64,000 nucleotides of DNA from Pseudoalteromonas sp. N1230-9 (GTDB taxonomy: Bacteria > Pseudomonadota > Gammaproteobacteria > Enterobacterales > Alteromonadaceae). The stretch lies in NCBI RefSeq assembly GCF_032716425.1, contig NZ_CP090419.1, positions 3,469,001 to 3,533,000 of the forward strand, given 5' to 3'. The notes under the pieces are model-generated. The model searched no databases. It saw nothing but the letters and a program-made list of their open reading frames with translations, and was not told where the DNA came from. The position numbers and the translations under genes are program-made. Of the stretch, positions 54,799 through 64,000 are shown piece after piece (positions within the stretch are counted from its first letter, which is position 1; each line of letters begins with the position of its first letter).

Positions 54799-56646
54799 AT
54801 GACACGCCTATGGTCACTGTGTAGCGTACTCTTTGTTGTTTTATTTAGTCCCTATTTAGTGGCTAATCCTATTAATGTTGGCATTGATTTCAAGTCTCAG
54901 CAGCTTTTAAATGTTGAGTACACCCTTGCGCCTAGCACTGAACAACAGATTCTTAATAACAATCAAATAGAGTGGCTAGACAGTGATGGAACATCCCTTA
55001 ATTTGGGCATGAATTTAACCCCTGTCTGGGTAAAACTCGCAATAAATAATACTTCCCTTACAGATATCCCCGTTATTTTATCTATTGATAACCCCCTCTT
55101 AGATGAAGTTAACGTACTTCATACTCAAGGCAGTAAAACTATTTTTTTCACAAAGATAGGCGATGCATTACCGCTTGCTAATCGGCAAATAAAGAGTGAA
55201 TCTTTGCTAGTGTCGCTCACACTCCCTAAAGCAAGCCATACTACGGTCTATTTACAAGTAAAGAATGATGCAGGACTACGTATCCCTTTAAGTTTATGGT
55301 CACCAAACGAGTATCTAAAACATAAAACGAAGTTTAACTTACTCTATGGTTTGCTGGTTGGTTTTATCTTGTCGCTTGCAATAACAAACTTTGTTTTATA
55401 TGGTTTTTCTAGACGACATTATTTTGCTTATACAGGCATATTGCTCACTTTGCTTTGGCTTACACTCGCTTACCTATACGGCTATGGCTATCGCTACTTA
55501 CAGCCTGATGGCATATCATTCCAGCAACTCGCCATTCCTAGTTTACTGTTTATAAGTAGCACTTTATTTGCACCGCTGCAACAAACTATTTTTGGTCCAG
55601 CTAAGCGCCGGCTTATACATGGGTTAGGGTATACAATAGTACTACTCAGCCTGTTTTCGTGGTTTCTACCCGTTCATATTGCTCTGTCGTTATGTTTATT
55701 GAGTTTACCCATTTTTCTTAGCTTAATTGCTGCCGTGTCAGTTAAACACTATAACTATCATTACAAGCAGCCTTCTATAGCTTACTTAATTGCAATCAGC
55801 GCTTTTTTCTGTGCCATTATTTACAGCGCCTTAGGTGTATTTAATCCCTTTGATTTAAACATTGGCGTGTTATCGCTCACTTTTGTGTGCTTTTTAATAT
55901 GTAGCCTTAGCTTGAGTTACGCCGTGATAAAAATGTTTTTAATGCAGCGAGACGCTGAAGTAAGTGCACAGCAAAATGCCCTTGCAGAAAGTAAAGCGCA
56001 AGACACCCTCATGCGTGAGCGTTTAGCGATACAAGAGCAAGCGAGGCAAGACTTAGAAAGCAACATTGAAGAACGTACATTTGAGCTGCAAGTAACATTA
56101 AGAGAGCTTGAAGAGAAAAACCGAGCTCTCGAACAGCTCAATATGGAAGATGCATTAACAAAAACAAAAAACCGTCGTTACTTTGATAAAAAGCTATTGA
56201 TGGATATACGTCGCTCAAGACGCGAGCAAACCCCCTTAAGTATTATAATGTTCGATATTGATCACTTTAAAGCGATTAATGACAACTATGGACATTTAAC
56301 AGGGGATCAAACAATTCAGGCTGCTGCAAATATTATAAAAACCCACTTAAAACGTCCTCTTGATGATGTAGCAAGATATGGCGGGGAAGAATTTGTTGTA
56401 CTGTTGCCCAACACCCCTCATCGAGGCGCATTAGAAATTGCCGAGCAAATACGCAAAGCTGCTCAGAACACTGATATAATAGTCGCCGGAACAACCATTA
56501 AATTTACATTAAGTGCAGGCGTTTACAGCGCGATTGCTGAAGATATAAATAACCCAAATTTATTCACTGACTATGCCGATAAAGCCCTTTATCATGCCAA
56601 GCAATCAGGCCGAAATCGTGTAGTTAGTTATCCTCTACCAGACTAG
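54799..56646 (+). CDS. Diguanylate cyclase with 7TM sensor (7TMR-DISM type)
   Basis: In this 615-residue protein a signal peptide is followed by a periplasmic beta domain of the 7TMR-DISM extracellular type (about 25-180). Seven membrane helices (about 185-385), a coiled coil (390-450) and a GGDEF domain come next. The site reads RPLDDVARYGGEEFVVLL, with GGEEF active-site residues and an RxxD inhibitory site in the right register, so it is probably an active, feedback-inhibited cyclase. It lies one base after tatD and 12 bp before hemB. Confidence 0.93.
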   Translation: MTRLWSLCSVLFVVLFSPYLVANPINVGIDFKSQQLLNVEYTLAPSTEQQILNNNQIEWLDSDGTSLNLGMNLTPVWVKLAINNTSLTDIPVILSIDNPLLDEVNVLHTQGSKTIFFTKIGDALPLANRQIKSESLLVSLTLPKASHTTVYLQVKNDAGLRIPLSLWSPNEYLKHKTKFNLLYGLLVGFILSLAITNFVLYGFSRRHYFAYTGILLTLLWLTLAYLYGYGYRYLQPDGISFQQLAIPSLLFISSTLFAPLQQTIFGPAKRRLIHGLGYTIVLLSLFSWFLPVHIALSLCLLSLPIFLSLIAAVSVKHYNYHYKQPSIAYLIAISAFFCAIIYSALGVFNPFDLNIGVLSLTFVCFLICSLSLSYAVIKMFLMQRDAEVSAQQNALAESKAQDTLMRERLAIQEQARQDLESNIEERTFELQVTLRELEEKNRALEQLNMEDALTKTKNRRYFDKKLLMDIRRSRREQTPLSIIMFDIDHFKAINDNYGHLTGDQTIQAAANIIKTHLKRPLDDVARYGGEEFVVLLPNTPHRGALEIAEQIRKAAQNTDIIVAGTTIKFTLSAGVYSAIAEDINNPNLFTDYADKALYHAKQSGRNRVVSYPLPD

Positions 56647-56655
56647 GAGCATTAA

Positions 56656-57672
<1,017 letters not shown>

Positions 57673-57714
57673 GATATTTAACCAAGCTGCGATTAACATC
57701 TGCAGCCTAAAAAC

Positions 57715-57744
57715 AAAAAACCCGCAACGAGTGCGGGTTTTTTT
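57715..57744. terminator. Bidirectional terminator between hemB and the EF-G gene
   Basis: AAAAAACCCGCA and TGCGGGTTTTTT form a 12-bp stem with an ACGAG loop. Confidence 0.9.
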
Positions 57745-57764
57745 ATAAAGGTCAAAAGGCTAAA

Positions 57765-59852
57765 TTATTTAGCAGCTTTTTTCTCTTTTTCTGCAGCGAT
57801 TACAGTTTCAGCTACGTTCTGTGGACATGGTGCGTAGTGTGCGAACTCCATAGAGAACTGACCACGACCAGACGTGATAGTACGTAAGTGGCCGATGTAA
57901 CCGAACATTTCTGAAAGTGGTACTTCACCCTTGATGCGAACGCCCATTGCGCCTGCTTCTTGGTCTTTGATCATACCACGACGACGGTTAAGGTCACCGA
58001 TTACGTCACCTACGTTGTCTTCCGGAGTGAATACGTCAACTTTCATGATTGGCTCAAGAAGTTGTGCACCCGCTTTAGGGATAGACTGACGGAAAGCGCC
58101 TTTAGCAGCGATTTCGAACGCGATTGCTGATGAGTCAACTGCGTGGAAAGCACCGTCGAAAAGCTCAACTTCAACGTCTAATACAGGGAAGCCAGCTAGA
58201 ACACCTTCTTCCATCATAGACTTGAAGCCTTTCTCAACTGCAGGCCAGAATTCCTTAGGAACGTTACCACCAACAACTGAAGATGTGAATGTGAAACCTG
58301 AGTTAGGCTCACCTGGCTTGATGCGGTAATCAATCTTACCGAATTGACCAGAACCACCAGATTGTTTCTTATGCGTGTAGCTATCTTCGATTTCTTTCGT
58401 GATAGTTTCACGGTAAGCAACCTGAGGTTGACCAACAACTAGCTCAACACCGTAAGTACGCTTAAGGATATCTACTTTGATATCTAAGTGAAGCTCACCC
58501 ATACCTTTAAGGATGGTTTCGCCTGAATCTTCATCTGTTTCAACTTGGAATGAAGGATCTTCTGCAACCATCTTACCGATCGCAATACCCATCTTCTCGT
58601 TACCACCTTTATCTTTAGGTGCAACAGCGATTGAGATTACTGGATCAGGGAAGATCATCGCTTCAAGTGTACATTCGTGCTTAGGATCACAAAGAGTGTG
58701 ACCAGTTTGAACGTTCTTCATACCAACAACAGCGATGATGTCACCTGCTTGCGCTTCAGAGATCTCGTTGCGGTCGTCAGCTTGCATCTCAACCATACGG
58801 CCGATACGCTCTGTTTTACCTGTTGCTGAGTTAAGTACTGTGTCACCTTTTTTCATGCGACCAGCGTAGATACGGATGAACGTAAGTGCACCGAAACGGT
58901 CGTCCATGATTTTGAACGCAAGCGCTTTAAGTGGCTCATCAGCAGAAACTGTAGCAACTTCACCAGTAGGCTCACCTGTTTCAGGATCAGTTAGAGGTTG
59001 TGGGTCAACTTCTGTAGGCGAAGGTAGATAATCTACAACAGCATCTAGTACTAACTGCATACCTTTGTTTTTGAATGCAGAACCACAGTATGTTGGGAAG
59101 AACGCAAGATCACGAGTACCTTTACGGATACAACGTTTGATATCTTCTAAAGAAGGCTCTTCACCTTCCATGTAAGCCATCATTAGGTCTTCGTCTTGCT
59201 CAACAGCAGACTCAACAAGCATTTCATGGTATTCATCAACTTTGTCTACCATGTCAGCTGGAACGTCTTGTACTTCGTAGTTTTCAGGAAGACCAGTGTC
59301 ATCCCAAACGTATGCTTTTTTCTCAAGTACGTCTACAACACCGCAGAATTGGTCTTCGATACCGATTGGTAAAGTCATAACTAGTGGGTTAGCACCAAGT
59401 ACTTTCTCAACTTGACCTACAACGCGGTAGAAGTCAGCACCCATACGGTCTAGTTTGTTTACGAAGATTACACGTGCAACTTCTGATTCGTTCGCATAAC
59501 GCCAGTTAGTTTCTGACTGCGGCTCAACACCACCAGAACCACAGAATACACCGATACCACCGTCTAGTACTTTAAGTGAACGGTATACTTCTACTGTGAA
59601 GTCAACGTGTCCCGGAGTATCGATAACGTTTAAGCGGTGGCCTTTCCACTCACAAGTTACAGCTGCTGATTGGATTGTAATACCACGCTCAGCTTCTTGT
59701 TCCATGAAGTCAGTAGTAGACTCACCGTCGTGTACCTCACCAGTCTTATGAATTTTACCCGTAAGCTTAAGGATACGCTCAGTGGTGGTAGTTTTACCCG
59801 CGTCAACGTGGGCGAAAATACCAATATTTCTGTACTTCGATAAATCTGCCAT
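57765..59852 (-). CDS. fusA: Elongation factor G, EF-G 2 type
   Basis: EF-G is a GTPase that drives translocation and, with the recycling factor, ribosome recycling. The 695-residue protein has [18 protein letters not shown] (G1), DTPGHVDFT (G3) and NKLD (G4), with all five domains. It begins [11 protein letters not shown] rather than the MARxTPIxRYRNIGI of the canonical rpsLG-fusA-tuf copy. It stands alone between hemB and a two-component system. This matches the second EF-G of Vibrio and Shewanella relatives. An extended -10 promoter (TGCTATACT, 59892-59900) lies upstream. Confidence 0.9.
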   Translation of the reverse strand: MADLSKYRNIGIFAHVDAGKTTTTERILKLTGKIHKTGEVHDGESTTDFMEQEAERGITIQSAAVTCEWKGHRLNVIDTPGHVDFTVEVYRSLKVLDGGIGVFCGSGGVEPQSETNWRYANESEVARVIFVNKLDRMGADFYRVVGQVEKVLGANPLVMTLPIGIEDQFCGVVDVLEKKAYVWDDTGLPENYEVQDVPADMVDKVDEYHEMLVESAVEQDEDLMMAYMEGEEPSLEDIKRCIRKGTRDLAFFPTYCGSAFKNKGMQLVLDAVVDYLPSPTEVDPQPLTDPETGEPTGEVATVSADEPLKALAFKIMDDRFGALTFIRIYAGRMKKGDTVLNSATGKTERIGRMVEMQADDRNEISEAQAGDIIAVVGMKNVQTGHTLCDPKHECTLEAMIFPDPVISIAVAPKDKGGNEKMGIAIGKMVAEDPSFQVETDEDSGETILKGMGELHLDIKVDILKRTYGVELVVGQPQVAYRETITKEIEDSYTHKKQSGGSGQFGKIDYRIKPGEPNSGFTFTSSVVGGNVPKEFWPAVEKGFKSMMEEGVLAGFPVLDVEVELFDGAFHAVDSSAIAFEIAAKGAFRQSIPKAGAQLLEPIMKVDVFTPEDNVGDVIGDLNRRRGMIKDQEAGAMGVRIKGEVPLSEMFGYIGHLRTITSGRGQFSMEFAHYAPCPQNVAETVIAAEKEKKAAK

Positions 59853-59891
59853 TATTTTACTCTTAATAAAGTCGAAAAATTATTCGGCGGG

Positions 59892-59900
59892 AGTATAGCA
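59892..59900 (-). promoter_or_regulatory. Extended -10 promoter of the EF-G 2 gene
   Basis: On the minus strand TGC-TATACT is an extended -10 element, 40 bp before the start codon. No clear -35 box is needed for such promoters. Confidence 0.55.
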
Positions 59901-60062
59901 TTACTTAAAGCGAACATCACCATCGAAGTCGCTTAAAATGCAATCAATTTTATAAAATTTTTCTATGCTAAAGATAAGTGGGACTTTTTAAAGTATCTTG
60001 AAATGATTTTACGCTGTAAAAATCACATAAAATCCGCGAACACGCTAATAAAATACCGCCAT

Positions 60063-60791
60063 CTAACCAGTAAGCATTTTATAACAACGTTCAGGTCTAC
60101 CAATACTGCCATAGCTTTGATCGGCACTGACTTTTTCTGCTTCCAGTAAATATTCAAGGTATCTACGAGCCGTTGAGCGGCTTACCCCAACTAAATCACC
60201 CATCTGCTGGGCAGTAAAATCCGTTCCTAGGTTCGCTTCAAATGCTTTTAAAATTTTTTGCAAAGTAAGCTGATCGACACCTTTAGGTAATCTAACTGGC
60301 GCTTTTTGCTGCTCTTGTGAGCCAAAGAGGGTATCAACCATAGATTGCGTGACTTCATTTGCATCTGACAAACATTGCTGCCTTGCTTCAAAGCGCGCTA
60401 AAGCTTGATCTAAACGATTAAGCATAAGTGGTTTAACTAAAAAATCGCATGCACCAAGTTGCATGGCTTTTTCCAATGTTTCGACTTCTTTTGCCGCAGT
60501 TAACAGCATCACTTCACTTTTTAGCTCATTACGACGTAACTCATTTAACAGCTCAAGACCATTACCATCAGGAAGGTGAATATCAAGCAGAATTAAATCT
60601 GCATCAACCGCCTGCAATAATGCTTTAGCTGTCGTTAAATTACCGGCAATACCAACCACTTGATATTGTCCTTGGCGCAAAGTTTGACGCGTTCCTTGTT
60701 GACCTGCAATACCATGAGGGAGCAATAAGTATTGCGCTAACAGCTGTGCAACCTCGACTTCATCTTCAACTATGACAACCGAATAAGTCAT
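60063..60791 (-). CDS. CitB/DcuR-family response regulator with unusual receiver
   Basis: This 242-residue protein has a receiver domain (VVIVEDEVEVAQL, phospho-acceptor Asp70 in LILLDIHLPDG, lysine in LVKPL). A C-terminal helix-turn-helix of the CitB type follows (FTAQQMGDLVGVSRSTARRY). The receiver is about 20 residues longer than usual between its first helix and second strand: GIAG occurs at 27-30 and again at 47-50, suggesting an internal duplication. It lies 37 bp after its partner kinase and presumably regulates the tct transporter upstream. Confidence 0.9.
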   Translation of the reverse strand: MTYSVVIVEDEVEVAQLLAQYLLLPHGIAGQQGTRQTLRQGQYQVVGIAGNLTTAKALLQAVDADLILLDIHLPDGNGLELLNELRRNELKSEVMLLTAAKEVETLEKAMQLGACDFLVKPLMLNRLDQALARFEARQQCLSDANEVTQSMVDTLFGSQEQQKAPVRLPKGVDQLTLQKILKAFEANLGTDFTAQQMGDLVGVSRSTARRYLEYLLEAEKVSADQSYGSIGRPERCYKMLTG

Positions 60792-60828
60792 CTTCTTTAC
60801 CTTTTATATTATAGGCTGATCATTTTTA

Positions 60829-62451
60829 TTATTTTGGAATGTAGACACTTAAGCGTGCCCCCATTAGATCAGACTCACCTATTTCTAAACTACCACGACA
60901 CGAATCTAAGTTGGTTTTAACTAAATAAAGACCTATGCCATGCGCTGCCCCTGACTTAGAACTGTATTGTGGTGTAAATATCACATCCTTGTCATCGCCT
61001 AAACCAAAACCGCTGTCTTCAACATCAAACAACAAGGTTTTACTGGTTTCATCAACCGTAACACGAACCTTCGGGGTACGTGTATCGCTAGCTCGAATAG
61101 CGGCTTCAATTGCGTTATCAATCAAATTGCCGAGTATAGAGACAACCCGTTCCAGCATATCCTTACGGGTGATCGATCCCAATAAACTATCTGGGTTAAG
61201 CTCAAGTACTACGTTTAGTTCACGGGCTTTATGGTATTTACCGACCAGTAATCCAGCAAGTACCGGATCTTGGATCCTTTCGAGTAAATGATGGATCTGC
61301 GCTTGTGAGCCTTTGCTTTCTTGTCCTATTAACTCAATAGCTTGATCCGTTTGCCCCATTTGAATTAACGCACCAATTAAGTTTAGCTTGTTTGAATAAT
61401 CATGCGTTTGCACCCGCAATAACTCTGCAAAGGCTTGCACTTTGGTTAATTGCTGCGATAAATATTCAAGCTCATCAGCAGGGCGCATACTCAACAAAAT
61501 ACCATCAGCCTGACCTTGCACCTGTAATGCATATCGCGACAACACAATGCGTTTATCGGCAGCAAATAATTCAAAGCCAACAATCGGGCGCTGCTGGTTA
61601 TGCATTAAAAACTCGGTATGTTCAGGAAGTAAGTCTTCAAGCTTTAATGGTTGATGGATACAGCTAGTCGGTTTGCCAAGAATTTCGCAGGCTCGTTGGT
61701 TTAAGTTACGCACATTACCTTCTGGATCAAGGGCGATAATACCGCTACGAACGGTATTCAAAATAGCATCTTGCTCAGAAAAGAGCCGTGCTATTTCATC
61801 TGGCTGCAAACCAAAAATAGCATTACGAACCCGTTGACCAATATACACCGCAGCCAAAATGCTCAACCCCACTAACAATAAGCCCCAAAGCATGATTTCG
61901 GCGCTTCGAGCACGAATTAGTGGCTCAATCGATTGCACCAAAAACCCCACTGAAACAAGCCCTATTATCTCATCTGATTCAGAATAGACTGGCACTTTTC
62001 CGCGAATTGACTCACCCAAGCTGCCTTTCGCAATAGACACATAGCGCTCACCTCTTAGTGCAGCTTGGCTATCACCCCCAACCATGTGCTTACCCAGCTT
62101 ATTAGCATCAGGATGAACAATACGTGTTGTTTGGCTATCGCCAATAACGATAAAACTTGCTTCCGTTAATTCACGAATTTGCTCTATTTCAATATTAAGC
62201 TTTGCGTGGTCTTTTTGTGTTAGTAACGCTTTTTGTACATCATCTCGCGATGCAATGCTCGTTGCTAACGCCAGTGCCTTGTCACCCATGTGACTATGTA
62301 GACTCTGCGCTGTGATCTGATACACCAAAGCGCCAAACAACACAGCTTGTAAAACACATAGACCAGTAACCCAAATAATGAGTCGTGTTTCTAAGCGCTT
62401 TGGCTTTTTAACCATATGCTGAAATGGGTTTAGCTTATTGGTGTATCTCAT
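60829..62451 (-). CDS. CitA/DcuS-family sensor histidine kinase
   Basis: This 540-residue membrane kinase has two membrane helices (about 25-45 and 185-205) flanking a periplasmic Cache/PASTA-like sensor domain of the CitA/DcuS type (SLGESIRGKVPVYSESDEIIG). A cytoplasmic PAS domain and a SpoOB-like dimerisation region with His350 in THDYSNKLNLIGALIQMG follow. The ATPase (GNLIDNAIEAA, DSGFGL, GIGLYLV) completes it. Such kinases sense citrate or C4-dicarboxylates directly. ATG at 62451 has AAGG upstream. Its start is 14 bp after tctA. Confidence 0.93.
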   Translation of the reverse strand: MRYTNKLNPFQHMVKKPKRLETRLIIWVTGLCVLQAVLFGALVYQITAQSLHSHMGDKALALATSIASRDDVQKALLTQKDHAKLNIEIEQIRELTEASFIVIGDSQTTRIVHPDANKLGKHMVGGDSQAALRGERYVSIAKGSLGESIRGKVPVYSESDEIIGLVSVGFLVQSIEPLIRARSAEIMLWGLLLVGLSILAAVYIGQRVRNAIFGLQPDEIARLFSEQDAILNTVRSGIIALDPEGNVRNLNQRACEILGKPTSCIHQPLKLEDLLPEHTEFLMHNQQRPIVGFELFAADKRIVLSRYALQVQGQADGILLSMRPADELEYLSQQLTKVQAFAELLRVQTHDYSNKLNLIGALIQMGQTDQAIELIGQESKGSQAQIHHLLERIQDPVLAGLLVGKYHKARELNVVLELNPDSLLGSITRKDMLERVVSILGNLIDNAIEAAIRASDTRTPKVRVTVDETSKTLLFDVEDSGFGLGDDKDVIFTPQYSSKSGAAHGIGLYLVKTNLDSCRGSLEIGESDLMGARLSVYIPK

Positions 62452-62465
62452 CTTACCGCCTTGTG

Positions 62466-64000
62466 CTACGCATGCTGCTGTGCTTGCGTGGCTGCTTTTT
62501 CTTTACGACGTTGGACAATATAATCTTTCAATGGGAACAACAACACTAAGATTGAAATTACGAAAATACTGAGTGTTAATGGGCGGTCCCATAAAAAGCT
62601 CAGCGAGCCATCTGAAATCATCATCGCACGACGGAAATTTCGCTCAATCATATCGCCAAGTATAAAGCCAAGTAACAAAGGTGCCATCGGGAAAGCTAAC
62701 AATCGAAGCACCAAGGCCACCAACGCAAAGCCCACCATCATAAATAAATCAAAGGTGTTAAACGACACTAAATAAACGCCAATTAAGCTAAAGAACAAAA
62801 TCATCACGGTGAGCACCGATTTAGGCATAGCCAGCACTTTAGCAAAATATGGGATCAACGGCAGGTTCAGAATAAGCAGTACGATATTGCCAAAATACAT
62901 ACTGACAATGACTGCCCAAAACACGCTTGGGTTTTCTTGCATTAACATAGGACCTGGTTGAATACCGTAGGCGATTAAGGCGCCTAACATAATCGCTGTC
63001 GTGCCAGAGCCCGGAATACCTAACGTAAGTAGCGGTACAAATGAGCCTGTACAGGCTGCATTATTAGCCGATTCAGGGGCTGCTAAGCCACGCATCGAGC
63101 CCTTACCAAATTTATCTTTCAGTGCCTTTGGAGCAAGGTTACGTTCAGTGGCGTAGGCCATAAAGCTGGCAATCGTCGCCCCTGCCCCTGGTAAAACACC
63201 GACAATAAAACCAAGTAAAGATGAGCGGCCAACCACTGGAGCCATGTCTTTGACTTCTTCTTTAGTCAGTTTTGTTGAACCAATTTTTGGCGTATCAGGA
63301 TCATCCAATTTTTTATCTGGCTCAGCTTCAGGGCGCGCCACATTAATCAGTGCCTCAGCCAACGCAAACGTTGCCATTGCCACTAATAAAAAACTAATGC
63401 CATCTAATAAATCGGCTTGGCCAAAGGTAAAACGTTCAGTACCCGAAGACGGATCAATCCCTACCGTTGCAAGCATTAAACCAAATACCGTCATCATCAT
63501 AGCTTTTAAAAATTGCCCTTTATTAGAGAATGCGGCAATGGCCGTTAAGCCTAAAAACATTAGTACAACATAATCAGGTGATTGGAAACTTAATGATACT
63601 TTCGCTAATAATGGCGCAGCCACCATCAGTAAAATGGCGCCAATGGTCCCGCCAATAAAGGACGCATAGGCTGCAATAGCCAGAGCTTTACCTGCCTTAC
63701 CTTGTTTTGCTAGCGGGTAACCATCAAACGATGACGCTACCGTCCCCGCAACCCCAGGCGCATTAATCAAAATAGAAGACGTAGAGCCACCAAATATAGC
63801 GCCGTAGTAAACACCGGCCATTAAAATCATGCCCGAATCAGCACCAATGCTGTAAGTGATCGGGATCATCAATGCAATCGCAGTAATTGGACCAAGTCCA
63901 GGTAGCATACCGATGAAGGTGCCAACAAAGCAGCCAACAATCACATATAACAAGTTGTTCCAGTCGAGTACGGTCGACAAACCTAACATAATTCCATCAA
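62466..64000 (-). CDS. tctA: Tripartite tricarboxylate transporter large membrane subunit TctA (5' end probably outside window)
   Basis: TctA is the large multi-helix subunit of a TctABC-type, binding-protein-dependent secondary carrier. About 510 residues are visible with some twelve membrane helices. The family signatures GCFVGTFIGMLPGLGP and, repeated inversely, GVLPGAGATIASFMAYATER are intact. An ATG at 63989 is possible, but the family usually has residues ahead of LGLSTVLDWNNLLY, and the frame stays open upstream (codons for D, G, I), so the real start is probably beyond the window. The following CitA/CitB-type system fits a substrate-induced operon with tctB and tctC presumably upstream. 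Confidence 0.9.
   Translation of the reverse strand, partial: DGIMLGLSTVLDWNNLLYVIVGCFVGTFIGMLPGLGPITAIALMIPITYSIGADSGMILMAGVYYGAIFGGSTSSILINAPGVAGTVASSFDGYPLAKQGKAGKALAIAAYASFIGGTIGAILLMVAAPLLAKVSLSFQSPDYVVLMFLGLTAIAAFSNKGQFLKAMMMTVFGLMLATVGIDPSSGTERFTFGQADLLDGISFLLVAMATFALAEALINVARPEAEPDKKLDDPDTPKIGSTKLTKEEVKDMAPVVGRSSLLGFIVGVLPGAGATIASFMAYATERNLAPKALKDKFGKGSMRGLAAPESANNAACTGSFVPLLTLGIPGSGTTAIMLGALIAYGIQPGPMLMQENPSVFWAVIVSMYFGNIVLLILNLPLIPYFAKVLAMPKSVLTVMILFFSLIGVYLVSFNTFDLFMMVGFALVALVLRLLAFPMAPLLLGFILGDMIERNFRRAMMISDGSLSFLWDRPLTLSIFVISILVLLFPLKDYIVQRRKEKAATQAQQHA

Noticed and set aside
60006..60030. Imperfect inverted repeat after the response regulator gene as a terminator
   Set aside because: AT-only stem with mismatches and no clear T-run; too weak to support.
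60935..61291. Plus-strand open frame of 118 codons inside the sensor kinase
   Set aside because: Antisense to the ATPase domain, with no ribosome-binding site and a serine-rich composition typical of shadow frames.

Overview
The window is an ordinary, gene-dense chromosomal segment of an AT-rich marine gammaproteobacterium. Protein families and gene order point to the Alteromonadales, most likely Pseudoalteromonas. This is inferred from gene content, because no 16S gene is present. I see no prophage, insertion sequence, CRISPR array or integrative element.

Layout. 1-4.0 kb: a LysR regulator cut by the window edge, divergent from an FMN reductase, then a TerB-like protein and three envelope proteins of unknown role. 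4.06-8.9 kb: the leuABCD operon on the minus strand, preceded by a readable leuL leader peptide and an attenuator. 9.1-12.4 kb: fabR divergent from a fatty-acid desaturase and sthA, with a FabR-type operator between them. 12.5-14.6 kb: hemE, a candidate small RNA and rsd. 14.7-22.5 kb: an S66 carboxypeptidase, fkpA, a WD40 lipoprotein, slyX, yheV, yheS, yheT, yheU and a 46-residue membrane protein behind an FNR-type promoter. 22.5-29.3 kb: an M19 dipeptidase, an orphan protein, then tuf with four tRNA genes and coaX-birA-murB. 29.5-37.5 kb: an M1 aminopeptidase, a DUF2057 protein, hinT, a CsgD-like regulator, a hybrid histidine kinase and manC. 37.5-44.1 kb: a methionine-salvage regulon (mtnE, yafV, mtnBCD, mtnA, mtnK) with two MetJ-like operators. 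44.2-48.9 kb: a glutamate-synthase-like flavoprotein, a DUF885 lipoprotein and a degenerate GGDEF protein. 49.0-57.7 kb: ubiE-ubiJ-ubiB-tatABC-(unknown)-tatD-GGDEF-hemB. 57.8-64 kb: an EF-G 2 gene, a CitA/CitB-type two-component pair and tctA, which runs off the window.

How the parts work together. Four regulatory arrangements can be read directly from the DNA. These are leucine attenuation of leuABCD, FabR control of desaturation, MetJ control of methionine salvage, and oxygen (FNR) control of a tiny membrane protein. The least explained items are the FNR-driven 46-residue protein, the candidate small RNA beside hemE, the joining at tuf of two neighbourhoods that are separate in E. coli, and a response regulator with an internally duplicated receiver segment.
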